A DNA stretch of 64,000 nucleotides from Aldehydirespirator sp965116195 (GTDB lineage: Bacteria > Actinomycetota > Acidimicrobiia > Acidimicrobiales > Aldehydirespiratoraceae). The notes beneath the pieces were generated by a model. That model did not search any database, was not told where the DNA came from, and saw only the letters and a program-made list of their open reading frames with translations. The stretch is taken from positions 124,001 through 188,000 of the forward strand of contig OZ220491.1 of the NCBI GenBank assembly GCA_965116195.1. Reading direction: 5' to 3'. The translations under genes and the position numbers were made by a program. Of the stretch, positions 35,243 to 44,222 are shown one piece after another (within the stretch, counting starts at the first letter, position 1; the number at the start of each line of letters is the position of its first letter).

Positions 35243-36268
35243 GTGCCATTTCGGGCCGTGAAGGCGGTTGACCTGTTCGCCTGGGGTTACAACGAGGCTG
35301 TCGCCACTGCCGCCGATCCTGATGTCGAGGTCGGGCGCGTCGTTCAGGTTGACCGTGGTGAATGCGATGTGGTCACAGCAGGTGGATATGTGCGAGTCGG
35401 CTCAGACTCGGTGCGATCCCAGGCAGAGGCCGCTCCTGTGACCGGAGACTGGGTACAGCTGGTGACACGGGGCGGACGCTTGCTGATCGGTCGAATTCTG
35501 CCAAGACATTCCGTGCTGCGCAGGCGCGACCCGGCCGAGCGTGAGACCGAGCAGGTACTGGCCGCCAACTTTGACATTGTCGGGATAGTCGCCGGGCTTG
35601 ATCGCCCGCTGCCGCCGGGTCGTTTCGAGAGACTGCTGGTGATGGCCCGTGCCAGCGGGGCCGAGGTGCTGGTGCTGTTGACGAAAGCGGACGGGCAGGT
35701 CGGCGCGGCTGCTGCTCAGGCCGCGGCAGAAGGGGTGAGGGCGATCGTGGGTGAGGTGCCGGTGCTGTTGTTGAGCGTGCGCAGCGGCCTGGGGATCAAC
35801 GAACTCAAGGCTCGTCTTGGCAGGGGAAAGACGATGGTGTTGGTCGGAGCGAGCGGGTCGGGCAAGTCGAGCCTGTTGAACGCTGTCGCCGGCGCTGACA
35901 TCGTTGCCACCTCCGATGTGCGGCCCTCGGACAGACGGGGGCGTCACACCACCATCGTGCGGCGTTTGGTGTTGCTGCCGGACAACCAGGGCCTCATGCT
36001 GGACACACCCGGTATCCGCTCCCTGGGGCTCACGGACGCGCAGGATGCTCTGCGAATGGTGTTTGGTGACATCCTGGAGCACAGTCAACTCTGCCGTTTT
36101 GCCGACTGTGCCCATGTCACAGAACCTCAGTGCGCAGTTCTCGCCGCAGTCCAGCGCGGCGAGATCAATCCTCATCGCCTGGAGCGTTTCCTGGCATTAC
36201 AGGAAGAGGTTCAGAAGCAACAGATCAGAGCATCCCGACAACCACGCCCCACCCCCCGCCGCCGCTGA
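35243..36268 (+). CDS. rsgA: Ribosome small-subunit-dependent GTPase A
   Basis: 341 residues from GTG 35243; GTG 35258 is the alternative. Circularly permuted GTPase: OB-fold start, then G4 as LLTKAD (usually NKxD), SVRSGLGI (G5), P-loop GASGSGKSSLLNAV (G1), RGRHTTIV (G2) and DTPGIRSLG (G3). The C-terminal zinc knuckle is CRFADCAHVTEPQC. It checks late maturation of the 30S subunit and hydrolyses GTP on the ribosome. It stands alone, divergent from the molybdopterin gene and unrelated to its neighbours. Normal length, no insert, suggesting that essential-type genes here are spared repeat expansion. Confidence 0.95.
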   Translation: MPFRAVKAVDLFAWGYNEAVATAADPDVEVGRVVQVDRGECDVVTAGGYVRVGSDSVRSQAEAAPVTGDWVQLVTRGGRLLIGRILPRHSVLRRRDPAERETEQVLAANFDIVGIVAGLDRPLPPGRFERLLVMARASGAEVLVLLTKADGQVGAAAAQAAAEGVRAIVGEVPVLLLSVRSGLGINELKARLGRGKTMVLVGASGSGKSSLLNAVAGADIVATSDVRPSDRRGRHTTIVRRLVLLPDNQGLMLDTPGIRSLGLTDAQDALRMVFGDILEHSQLCRFADCAHVTEPQCAVLAAVQRGEINPHRLERFLALQEEVQKQQIRASRQPRPTPRRR

Positions 36269-36461
36269 CCCGCCCGATCGCGTCCGATTGCATCAAGCAC
36301 ACGCTGTGAGGCACGATCACCCTGTGAGATGCTGCCTGCGCTGATCGCGTCGGCATCTTCGCAGGCCTGTACGGGGTTAGCGCCTGATTTGTCGTGTGAG
36401 CCTCCGAGCAAGTGGGACTATTGGTGCGTCTCTGGGTGTTGGTTGAGGTATCTTGGCGTAA
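36269..36461. other. 193-bp gap, possible promoter for HTH gene
   Basis: No gene. ttggttgaggtatcttgg near 36431-36450 could hold a promoter for the HTH gene at 36462, but spacing is not convincing. No inverted repeat was picked out. Confidence 0.25.
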
Positions 36462-36992
36462 GTGAGCTACACGCGCGAGATGTACGAGGTGGGGGCAATC
36501 AATCTAGTCCGTCGTACCTCAACGAAGACTGCTGAGCACCCCAGAGACTTACTCGAAGAACTTGCGACCTGTCGCGGTCTTCGGTGGGGCGAGATTGCTC
36601 GTCTCTGCGGCGTAACCGTATCTGCGGTGCGCGAGTGGCGATCCGGTCAAGCCGTATCTGCTGACTGCCACCGCGCGCAGGCGCGTCTCGCAGCTTTCCT
36701 TGAACTGCTCAAAGAGGTGGGTCTCATTGAGGAACCTGCCGGCTGGTTGTTGATGCGTCTTGGCGATCAGTTAGATCTCACCGCTGCAGACCTCTACATC
36801 AAAGGACAGGCTGATGATCTGCTGGAATACGCGGGAGGCTACAAGAGTCTTGAGGAGCTGCTTGAGAGTTCCAAGCCAAGTGAGCAGATCGTTTCAGGCT
36901 CCGACTGGCAGGTTGTCAACTGGCCCGACGGTGAGAGAGTGCTGACGCGGCGTTGTTCATGGAGCCTGGTTGACCCAACTCGTCGCGCCTGA
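36462..36992 (+). CDS. Helix-turn-helix protein, possible antitoxin-like regulator
   Basis: 176 residues from GTG 36462 or 170 from ATG 36480. Residues ~40-62 GLRWGEIARLCGVTVSAVREW form a clear helix-turn-helix (Xre-like: GEIARLCGV-turn-VSAVREW). The rest is helical with AFLELLKEVGLIEEPAGWLLM, which recalls Xre/MbcA-type proteins, but no toxin-binding signature is certain. Gene 37046-37300 follows 53 bp later on the same strand. Function unknown; a transcriptional regulator or antitoxin are the leading options. Confidence 0.62.
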   Translation: MSYTREMYEVGAINLVRRTSTKTAEHPRDLLEELATCRGLRWGEIARLCGVTVSAVREWRSGQAVSADCHRAQARLAAFLELLKEVGLIEEPAGWLLMRLGDQLDLTAADLYIKGQADDLLEYAGGYKSLEELLESSKPSEQIVSGSDWQVVNWPDGERVLTRRCSWSLVDPTRRA

Positions 36993-37045
36993 TGACCCCG
37001 AGGATCTGTGGCTCGTCGCTAGTCCCGTAGAGGTTCCGCCGCATC

Positions 37046-37300
37046 ATGACCTTCCACCTGTGTCGAGTCATCATTGACCTAAGTGAACTTGCAGAGCACT
37101 CCGCACCTGTGCTCGCGGAAGCCGAGCTCCACGAGCAATGGGTGCTGGAACTTGGTGAGCACCATGGAGCCGAGTTTCACCGGCTACTTGATGCCGATGA
37201 CCGCAAACTGAGGCGCTGGCTCAACGAAACTCGTACGCGACCACAAGCCATGCGGGCTGTCCGTCAAGAGATCCGGAAGCGGACGCAGACACGTAGCTGA
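37046..37300 (+). CDS. Small acidic/basic protein of unknown function
   Basis: 84 residues, family unknown. A charged His/Glu-rich front half (LAEAELHEQWVLELGEHHGAEFHRL) and a basic tail (RAVRQEIRKRTQTRS). Ribosome site is weak, but codon use resembles the neighbours. It may form a two-gene unit with the HTH gene 36462-36992. A 35-codon frame with TTG start (36970-37080) lies in the gap and overlaps its start; whether it is translated is unclear. Confidence 0.4.
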   Translation: MTFHLCRVIIDLSELAEHSAPVLAEAELHEQWVLELGEHHGAEFHRLLDADDRKLRRWLNETRTRPQAMRAVRQEIRKRTQTRS

Positions 37301-37327
37301 CACCAGGTCTGGGGCGGGTGGTGCCTG

Positions 37328-38839
37328 TTACTTCAGGTGGTGGCGGATTATTTTGCCTGTGGGGTTGCGGGGTAGGCGGCGGGTCAGTCTTATAGCCTCG
37401 GGCAGTTTGTGACGGGCCAGTGCGGCGGAGCCGAAGTCTCGGAGTTCCGCGAGGCTCGGTGGGTCGCTGGGATCTTGCGGCACGATGACTGCCAGTCCGA
37501 TCTCGCCCATCACCGGGTCTGGCCGGCCGATCACAGCGATCCCGGCCACGCCTGGATGTCTCCCCAGGACTGTTTCCACCTCCATCGGGTACACGTTGTA
37601 GCCACCGCGGATATACATCTCCGTGGTGCGCCCTGCCAGCCGGTAGAGGCCGCCGGTGTCAACCGAAGCCAGGTCGCCTGTGCGCAGCCAGCCGTCAACG
37701 AGTGCGGTTGCGGTTGACGGCGCGTCGCGCCAGTAGCCCGACATCACCGCGTCTGACCTGAGCCACAACTCACCGACCTCGCCCGGTGCCACCGGCGTTC
37801 CGTCCGGGGCGCGGATCGCCGCCTCCACGCCCGCTCGTGGGCATCCCACCGAGTGGCAGGCTTCATCGTCGTCGGCATCAAGCGCGGTCGCCAGTGCCAC
37901 CCCTCCGGATTCTGTTGAAGAGTAGCGGATTGAGTAGGGGGCGCCGAAGCAGTCGCGGGCGGCACGAACCAACTCCGGCGGTGACGGCGCACCTCCGGCC
38001 ACGACCGCCTTGACCGCCGAAAAGTCCAGCCTGCGTGCGGATGAGTGACGCACCATCAAGGCGATCTGCGGGGCAACTCCATTGACGGCGGCCATGCGAT
38101 GACGGGCGATCAACTCCAGTGCCGCCCCGGCCGACCAGCGTTCCATCAGGTGCGTGGTGAGGCCGCGTGCCAGCATCCAGGGCAGTTTCGTCATGAAGGC
38201 GACATGGGCGAAGTGAGTTGACGAGATGCTGTCGCCGTGTCCCCAGGCACCCGAGGTGTCCATCGCAGCGATCGCCCGCAACTGGCGGTTCGTGAACCAG
38301 GCTGCCTTGGGTGTTCCGGTCGAGCCGGAGGTGAAGCAGATGCACACCGGGCGGTCGTCATCGGGGTCTGCGGTCGGGGCTTCCCGAACACCGAGACGTG
38401 AACGCAACTGCCCGCCCGCCTCATCGGGATCATCGGAGGTGTCGATCACCATGACACGGGACACGACCCCGGGATCAATGGGATTGACCAGATGCGCCAG
38501 GCTGCGACAGGTCACCACCAGGTCGGCATGCAACGTCCGTAGGCAGGCCTCGACTTCTGCCGCAGTGAGCAGTGGGTTGATACCGGCGGTGACCGCCCCG
38601 ACTTGGGCCAGCCCGAGATAGGTGGCCACATAGTCCACATCAGAGGGCAACAGCAGCGCCACCACAGAGCCTTCGGAGATGTTGTGTGAGTAAAGGCCCG
38701 CCGCAACCTCCAGTCCCGCCCGGTGCAGGCCCGCAAAGCTGATTGAACGTCCTGCCGGTGTGACAAAGGCCGCTCGGTCACCGAACTCGTCAGCAGCACG
38801 AACCGCAGCGTCAGTCAGCACATTCACCACGAAAAACAC
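37328..38839 (-). CDS. Acyl-CoA synthetase (AMP-forming)
   Basis: 503 residues, normal length. Adenylation core: FTSGSTGTPKAA (P-loop), YSSTESGGVAL, DGWLRTGDLASVDTGGLYRLAGR, RGGYNVYP and the C-terminal catalytic Lys in NPTGKIIRHHL. It activates a carboxylic acid with ATP and ligates it to CoA. Divergent from the acyl-CoA dehydrogenase at 38984, so the two may share control and act in sequence on a fatty or aromatic acid. No repeat insert. Confidence 0.93.
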   Translation of the reverse strand: MFFVVNVLTDAAVRAADEFGDRAAFVTPAGRSISFAGLHRAGLEVAAGLYSHNISEGSVVALLLPSDVDYVATYLGLAQVGAVTAGINPLLTAAEVEACLRTLHADLVVTCRSLAHLVNPIDPGVVSRVMVIDTSDDPDEAGGQLRSRLGVREAPTADPDDDRPVCICFTSGSTGTPKAAWFTNRQLRAIAAMDTSGAWGHGDSISSTHFAHVAFMTKLPWMLARGLTTHLMERWSAGAALELIARHRMAAVNGVAPQIALMVRHSSARRLDFSAVKAVVAGGAPSPPELVRAARDCFGAPYSIRYSSTESGGVALATALDADDDEACHSVGCPRAGVEAAIRAPDGTPVAPGEVGELWLRSDAVMSGYWRDAPSTATALVDGWLRTGDLASVDTGGLYRLAGRTTEMYIRGGYNVYPMEVETVLGRHPGVAGIAVIGRPDPVMGEIGLAVIVPQDPSDPPSLAELRDFGSAALARHKLPEAIRLTRRLPRNPTGKIIRHHLK

Positions 38840-38983
38840 TCACACAAAATGCGGCGGCGGCCCGTTGAACAGACCCGATGGTCACAAACTGCCAGTAGGA
38901 GCGGTGGGAGGGACAGAGCACCACATGGCGGCGGCCGATGGTCTGATCCGATGGCCACAGGGCCGATTGTAGGCTCTGAGGCG

Positions 38984-40360
38984 ATGGACCTCCGGCCCGA
39001 TCCGGCGCTTGACGCTTTTGCCGAGGAAGTTCGCAGCTGGCTTGAGGAGCACCTTGTCGGCGAGTTCGGACGGTACCGCAACCGAGGTCTCACCGGCCAG
39101 GAGGACATTCCGGTCGAGGTGCAACTGTCCTGGGAGCGTGAGTTGGCGACGGGAGGCTGGCTGGGACTGGACTTTCCCGAGTGGATCGGTGGTCGTGGTT
39201 GCACGCTGGCCGAACAGATCGTCTTTTTCAACACCTATGCGCAGGCTCGTGCCCCGGGCCGACTCCCGAACATGGGGGTCACGCTGCTCGGCCCCACATT
39301 GATGGCGTTCGGGTCGCCTGAGCAGCAGCGTCGCTTTGTGCCTGCGATCCTCGCCGGTACCGAGTTGTGGTGCCAGGGGTACTCCGAACCTGGTGCCGGC
39401 AGTGACCTGGCAGCGGTGACCACCAAGGCCGAGCGGCGAGACGACCGTTGGGTGCTCAACGGTCAGAAGGTCTGGACATCGCTGGCTCAGCATGCCGACT
39501 GGATATTCGTGCTGGCTCGCACCACGGCAGGCGGGTCGCGCCACTCGGGTCTGAGTTATGCGACAGGCGGGTCGCGCCACTCGGGTCTGAGTTACCTGCT
39601 GGTGCCGATGGATCAGCCCGGTGTCGAGATACGACCGATCACCCAGATCACCGGGGGAGTGGAGTTCAACGAGACGTTCTTTGATGACGCGGTCACCGAT
39701 GCTGATCTGGTGGTGGGAGGCGAGGGCAACGGCTGGAAGGTGGCCATGGGGACTCTGGCCTTTGAGCGGGGGGCGAGCACTCTGGGCCAGCAACTCAGTT
39801 TCCGTCAGGAACTGGACAGCCTGCTGGCTGAAGCCCGTTCGCCTTCGTCATCTCCAGCTGCGTCACCGTCAGCGTCCGTGTCCTCGTCATCGTCTCCGCC
39901 GTTGTCATCTTCATCGTTGTCATCTTCATTGCCGCCATCGGAGTCATCGGTGTCTGCGGAGTCTTCGGCGATCTCTTGTGGGGTGCTGCGTGCGGAGTTG
40001 GTGAAGTCTCACATCGAACTCGAGATCCTGCGCTACAACCAGATGCGCCTGCTTACCTCGCTGACCCACGACGCTGTTGCGGGCCCCGAGCAGTCCATCG
40101 GCAAGCTCTACTGGGCGTCCTGGCATCGTCGCCTGGGCGAGATAGCGATGCAAGCCAGAGGAGCCGAGGCCATGATCGCTGACCCGGCACAGGGAGCACA
40201 TACCGGTGAGGGCGGGCTTGACTATCCGCTGGATCGTTGGCAACGAACATTCCTGTATTCTCGGGCTCACACGATATATGCTGGGAGCAATGAGATACAG
40301 CGTAATATCATAGCAGAACGGGTTCTGGGATTGCCGAGGGAGCAACGCCAGACGGTTTGA
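38984..40360 (+). CDS. Acyl-CoA dehydrogenase with Ser-rich and duplicated inserts
   Basis: 458 residues from ATG 38984 (ATG 38951 is an alternative). Family blocks: WLGLDFPEWIGGRG, QRRFVPAILAGTELWCQGYSEPGAGSDLAAV (FAD/substrate), WVLNGQKVWTSLAQHADW and the C-terminal RAHTIYAGSNEIQRNIIAERVLGLPR. Two oddities. A perfect 36-bp duplication adds a second GGSRHSGLSY before the conserved LLVPMD. A ~45-residue stretch that is almost only Ser and Pro (39838-39975) replaces the short loop before ELVKSHIELEILRYNQMR. Both are in frame. It oxidises an acyl-CoA to the enoyl-CoA; the enoyl-CoA hydratase is at 46015. Confidence 0.9.
   Translation: MDLRPDPALDAFAEEVRSWLEEHLVGEFGRYRNRGLTGQEDIPVEVQLSWERELATGGWLGLDFPEWIGGRGCTLAEQIVFFNTYAQARAPGRLPNMGVTLLGPTLMAFGSPEQQRRFVPAILAGTELWCQGYSEPGAGSDLAAVTTKAERRDDRWVLNGQKVWTSLAQHADWIFVLARTTAGGSRHSGLSYATGGSRHSGLSYLLVPMDQPGVEIRPITQITGGVEFNETFFDDAVTDADLVVGGEGNGWKVAMGTLAFERGASTLGQQLSFRQELDSLLAEARSPSSSPAASPSASVSSSSSPPLSSSSLSSSLPPSESSVSAESSAISCGVLRAELVKSHIELEILRYNQMRLLTSLTHDAVAGPEQSIGKLYWASWHRRLGEIAMQARGAEAMIADPAQGAHTGEGGLDYPLDRWQRTFLYSRAHTIYAGSNEIQRNIIAERVLGLPREQRQTV
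39531..39602. repeat. 36-bp in-frame tandem duplication
   Basis: gcgggtcgcgccactcgggt starts at 39531 and 39567, period 36. Twelve residues are duplicated inside the acyl-CoA dehydrogenase, just before LLVPMD. Confidence 0.9.
39838..39975. repeat. Ser-coding low-complexity tract in acyl-CoA dehydrogenase
   Basis: Runs of tcg/tca/tct/tcc and ccg codons give about 45 residues dominated by Ser. The flanking sequence is conserved. Confidence 0.88.
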
Positions 40361-40761
40361 GTTCCACTCACGCGGGTGACCTACCGAATTTGGTTCGGTG
40401 CCGGTTGCCTCGGGAGTAACGTCAGGCGGTCTGTGTCCGCTTAGGCGGACCCTCTACCGGGCTAGCGGACTCAATCTCGTGTTGGTGCCTGGGGAGCAGC
40501 GTCAGACGGTGTGAGTTCGCTCAGGCGGGCCGCTCCACCGTACCGGGTTTGGTCGCCGGATTTTCAGGGAGCACCGCTGGGCTTCTCCGGCTTTGCGGTG
40601 GATGACGTAGCCGGTCTGGTCGCCGGATTTTCAGGGAGCACCGCTCGGCAGTCCAAGTCCGTTACTCTGCGAGTTGCGTCGCAGGCGCATCAAACCGGAA
40701 CAACCGGAACAATCGGAACAACCGAAACATACTGGAATCAAGAATCTGGAAGGGGAGATGA
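40329..40761. repeat. Diverged stop-codon echoes and a direct repeat, no gene
   Basis: The dehydrogenase end (ttgccgagggagcaacgccagacgg..tga) recurs in weaker form at about 40408 and 40485 (roughly 75-80 bp apart). Then ggtcgccggattttcagggagcaccgct occurs twice (about 40551 and 40618), and short aaccggaac units precede the next gene. The 401-bp gap 40361-40761 has no plausible coding frame. Confidence 0.75.
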
Positions 40762-41598
40762 ATGGGTCGTCTCAGTAACACATGGCAACTGGCCAAGACC
40801 TCATGGACGGTGCTGAAGAAGGATCGGGAACTGCTGTGGATTCCGGTGCTCTCGTTCATGGTGTCGGCGGCAGTGCTGACGATTGTGCTGGCTCTGGTCT
40901 GGGTTAGTCGTTCGACTGCGGACTCCGGTGGCGATGTCACTGCTGCGGTGGGTCCGGTGACGGTCGTGCTGTTGGTGTGTGGGGCGCTGCTGCTCGGGGT
41001 GATTGCCGTGTTCTTCAACGGGGCTTTGGTGGCGGGTGCCCACGAGCGCATGACGGGCGGCGATCCGACCGTTCGCAGCGCACTGGCAAGGGCTTTTGCG
41101 CGCATCGGTGGTCTGGTGCCCTGGGCCATCCTCACAACGACAGTCGGCTTGGTGCTGCAGGCGCTGCGTGACCGTGCAGGTTGGCTGGGTCGCATCGTGG
41201 TGAGCATGATTGACATGGCCTGGGAGGTGGTCACGTTCTTGACCGTGCCCGCCATCATCATTGACGACCTGGGTGCCGTTGCCGGCCTGAAGCGGTCGGC
41301 TGCGCTGCTGCGCCTCACCTGGGGTGAGAACATCGCCGCAAGGGTCGGCTTCGGTTTGTTGGGATTTCTGTTGATGATCCCGGCTGCCGTGGTGATCGGT
41401 CTGTCTGTGGTATCTGGCATTGGAGTCCTGGTCGCGGTGGGTGTCATCGCAGCCGTGGCCTGGATCGCTCTGGTCATGGTGGTGCTGACAGCCCTCAACG
41501 CAATTTTCCAGACCGCTCTGTACCTCTACGCCACAACCGGTCAACTGCCCTCCGGCTTCGAGCAGGCCCCCCTGGCAGAAACCTTCGCCACCCGTTAG
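40762..41598 (+). CDS. DUF6159-like integral membrane protein
   Basis: 278 residues; ATG preceded by GGAAGGGGAG. Starts MGRLSNTWQLAKTSWTVLKKDRELLWIPVLSF, the usual opening of this uncharacterised family. About six membrane helices follow: VLTIVLALVWV, VVLLVCGALLLGVIAVFF, a pair around LVPWAILTTTVGLVLQAL, VVTFLTVPAIIIDDLGAV and VGFGLLGFLLMIPAAVV. Function unknown; the pattern resembles other glycerophospho-type YihY/DUF families only in general hydrophobicity. Isolated by large repeat-filled gaps on both sides. Confidence 0.8.
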   Translation: MGRLSNTWQLAKTSWTVLKKDRELLWIPVLSFMVSAAVLTIVLALVWVSRSTADSGGDVTAAVGPVTVVLLVCGALLLGVIAVFFNGALVAGAHERMTGGDPTVRSALARAFARIGGLVPWAILTTTVGLVLQALRDRAGWLGRIVVSMIDMAWEVVTFLTVPAIIIDDLGAVAGLKRSAALLRLTWGENIAARVGFGLLGFLLMIPAAVVIGLSVVSGIGVLVAVGVIAAVAWIALVMVVLTALNAIFQTALYLYATTGQLPSGFEQAPLAETFATR

Positions 41599-41689
41599 CT
41601 GATCGCCACGGCCGATCTCACGAGAAGTCTGTCGGGGAGCTTCAGCCGAGAGCCGGGCTCAATCCTGCCAAGTCGTGACATCCAGGCTC

Positions 41690-42160
41690 ACGGTGTCGGC
41701 GGTTCTTCGATAACAACCCTGGTTCAATCTGTGTATCCATGTTGCCCACGCCCTCAAGGGTCTCGGGGTGTCGCGGTTGTTCAACGACGTATCTGGGTTC
41801 TGGCGCACCCACGTTGCCTACGCCCTCAAGAGGCTCACGGTGTCGGCGGTTGTTCAACGACGTATCTGGGTTCTGGCGCACCCACGTTGCCCACGCCCTC
41901 AAGAGGCTCACGGTGTCGGCGGTTGTTCAACGACGTATCTGGGTTCTGGCGCACCCACGTTGCCTACGCCCTCAAGGGTCTCACGGTGTCGGCGGTTGTT
42001 CAACGACGTATCTGGGTTCTGGCGCACCCACGTTGCCCACGCCCTCAAGGGTCTCGGGGTATCGCAGTTGTTCGACAACGTCGGGGTTTGGTGGCCGGGT
42101 GTGACGACCTACGCGGCGCGGGCTCACGGTGTCGCGGTTGTTCGACAACGACCTGGCTGC
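41690..42160. repeat. Large 73-bp minisatellite array
   Basis: atctgggttctggcgcaccc occurs at 41791, 41864, 41937 and 42010, exactly 73 bp apart each time; decayed units extend to about 41690 and 42160. Units contain tgttcaacgacgtatctggg and acgttgcctacgccctcaag. All three plus-strand frames stay open through much of the array because the units lack stops, but no frame is conserved (73 is not a multiple of 3). It fills the 729-bp gap 41599-42327 between two unrelated genes. No unique spacers, so not CRISPR. Confidence 0.95.
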
Positions 42161-42291
42161 ATGTTCAGCATGGACCACAGTGTGCCGTGGATTGCTCAAG
42201 GTGTCGGCGACGGAGGCTTCAACAACCACCCGGGTTCAATCGGTGATGCTAAGAAATTTCTGAGAAATCTGTGAAATATGGTGAAAACTGG

Positions 42292-42320
42292 TTGTTGATG
42301 TCATAGTGGTTCGGTATAGT
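42292..42320 (+). promoter_or_regulatory. Promoter for DUF222-HNH gene (leaderless)
   Basis: TTGTTG at 42292-42297 and TATAGT at 42315-42320 with a 17-bp spacer, the ATG following 7 bp later at 42328. Transcription would begin at or next to the ATG, giving a leaderless mRNA, common in actinobacteria. No ribosome site is seen before the ATG, consistent with this. Confidence 0.6.
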
Positions 42321-42327
42321 TGCTGTC

Positions 42328-44079
42328 ATGTTGTTGGAAGCACTCCGCCGGGCCGAGACCGCTGTGAAGGAAGCACTCGCGTTGGCTTCGGCTGGTGGTG
42401 TTTGTTGTGGTGAGTTGCGTGACGCGTTGGTGGTGACCAAGACTGTTGCCGGGGTTGTTGCTGCTGCTCAGACACAGTTGGCGGCGGCTGTCGCGAAGGC
42501 TGAGCGGCATGGTGACGGCGGTACCGGGGTTCTTGTTGAGATGACGGGGTTGACGCGTCGTGAGGCTCGTGGTCAGGTCAAGACTGCTGAGACGATCGCG
42601 GGGGTGCCTTCGGTGCGTGACGCGGTGGCTCGGGGTGTGGTGTCGTTGGCGAACGCCAAGCGGTTGGCTGACGCGGTTGAACGCACCAGCGCGGGTGCTG
42701 TTGGTGCAGCCGAGGGGTTGTTGAAGATGGCAGAGATGATGCGCGCTGATGATTTCACCAAACAAACGCGTCGTTGGATCGCGGAGCAACAAGACGACGG
42801 TGGTGAGGCTGACTATGAACGGATCCGGGCGAGGCGCTGTGTGCGGGTCTGGGACAGCGACAACGGCATGGTCGAGTTGCACGGCACGTTTGATGCTTTC
42901 ACGGGTCGGCGTATCGGTAACCGGTTACGTGCCGAAGCGAACCGTCTCTACCAAAACGACAAGAAACACGCTGCACAACACGGCACCCACACTCGCGAAA
43001 GCGGGCATAGCAGAGGGCGCAGCCAAAGCCGCCAACCCGGTAGCAGCAAAAGACGAGACGGTGGGCGCACTTTTGATCAGTGCATGGCCGACGCTTTGGA
43101 CAACCTCACCTCGAACACCGTCACAACCTCCATCACCGGCACCGTAGGTGCTGCGGATGCTGGGACAGCAGCGACCATCAACAATGGCCAGACGGCTTGC
43201 GCCGACACCGGACAAGTTGCTGACCAAGACACCGAAACCATCATCGGCAACCGCGTGGCTGGCGAAACGGATACGGGAAGCGCTGCTGACACCGACGGTG
43301 AAACGACCATCAGCAACGAGCAGGCGTGTTGCACCGGCACGGGACAAGTTGCTGACCAAGACACCGAAACCATCATCGGCAACCGCGTGGCTGGCGAAAC
43401 GGATACGGGAAGCGCTGCTGACACCGACGGTGAAACGACCATCAGCAACGAGCAGGCGTGTTGCACCGGCACGGGAAGCGCTGCCCACACTCACACCGAA
43501 GCGACCATGGGTAACGGCCAGCGGTCTTGTGGCGGTGCGGGAGGTGGTGGTGATCCCGGCTCGATTGTCGGTGACCCCGACAGGAATGCTGGTACAGGTG
43601 TGGGTAGAGCGTTTGCGGATATTTGCGTGATCGTTCAAGTTGACTCAGTAACGGGTGAACTCGTGGCACAGTTGCCTGATGGTGAACGGTTGCCTGCGAG
43701 TGTGTTGGACAAGCTCACCTGCAACGCCCGGATTTCTGTGATCCTGTCCAACGCCAGAGGCCGACCCATCTGGCGTGCTGTTGCTGCACGTATCGCCAAC
43801 GAAACACAGCGACAACTGTTGCTGGCACATTGGGGTGGGTGCTTCCACTGCGCAGCGCATTGGAAGATGTGTCAGATACATCACATCGTGCCCGTGGCAC
43901 GAGGCGGTGAAACCAAACTCGACAACCTGATTCCGGTCTGTTGGGACTGCCACGACCTGATCCATCACAACCACTGGCAAATCCACAAACGCCCCGACGG
44001 GTACCACACCCTGCACCCACCTGTCAGACGCCACCACGGACCCGCACACGCCCCCGAGCAACCGCTTCTCTTCACGTAG
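42328..44079 (+). CDS. DUF222/13E12-repeat HNH endonuclease-like protein
   Basis: 583 residues. The DUF222 domain occupies residues ~1-220 (ETAVKEALALASAGGVCCGELRDALV, TGLTRREARGQVKTAETIAGVP, HGTFDAFTGRRIGNRL). The C-terminal HNH domain has CFHCAAHWKMCQIHHIVPVARGG, LIPVCWDCHDLIHHNHW; it binds metal and cuts DNA in other families. 13E12 proteins are mobile-looking and multicopy in actinobacteria, role unknown. Between the domains lies a 22-residue repeat array (TGQVADQDTETIIGNRVAGE / TGSAADTDGETTISNEQACC). Confidence 0.88.
   Translation: MLLEALRRAETAVKEALALASAGGVCCGELRDALVVTKTVAGVVAAAQTQLAAAVAKAERHGDGGTGVLVEMTGLTRREARGQVKTAETIAGVPSVRDAVARGVVSLANAKRLADAVERTSAGAVGAAEGLLKMAEMMRADDFTKQTRRWIAEQQDDGGEADYERIRARRCVRVWDSDNGMVELHGTFDAFTGRRIGNRLRAEANRLYQNDKKHAAQHGTHTRESGHSRGRSQSRQPGSSKRRDGGRTFDQCMADALDNLTSNTVTTSITGTVGAADAGTAATINNGQTACADTGQVADQDTETIIGNRVAGETDTGSAADTDGETTISNEQACCTGTGQVADQDTETIIGNRVAGETDTGSAADTDGETTISNEQACCTGTGSAAHTHTEATMGNGQRSCGGAGGGGDPGSIVGDPDRNAGTGVGRAFADICVIVQVDSVTGELVAQLPDGERLPASVLDKLTCNARISVILSNARGRPIWRAVAARIANETQRQLLLAHWGGCFHCAAHWKMCQIHHIVPVARGGETKLDNLIPVCWDCHDLIHHNHWQIHKRPDGYHTLHPPVRRHHGPAHAPEQPLLFT
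43150..43510. repeat. 66/132-bp in-frame repeats in DUF222-HNH gene
   Basis: gggacaagttgctgaccaag-type units are at 43210 and 43342, 132 bp apart; each contains two related 66-bp (22-residue) halves. About five to six units in all, between DUF222 and HNH domains, always in frame. Confidence 0.9.
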
Positions 44080-44222
44080 GACGACCCGCCGCGGCACCCA
44101 TGACGCACCCGTGAAGCATTGTCAAATCGTATGAACAGTAGGGACTATTCAGGGTATTCACCAAGCTGTGGCGTTAGTCTTGGGCAGGTAAAGCTGTAGG
44201 AGTTTCGCGTAGCAGTTCTACG
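44080..44222. other. 143-bp gap, no gene
   Basis: AT-richer sequence between the convergent DUF222-HNH and HNH endonuclease genes; composition begins to fall here as the restriction-modification island starts. No clear terminator seen. Confidence 0.3.

Noticed and set aside
41690..42160. CRISPR array
   Set aside because: The 73-bp units are nearly identical over their whole length with no unique spacers and no cas genes.
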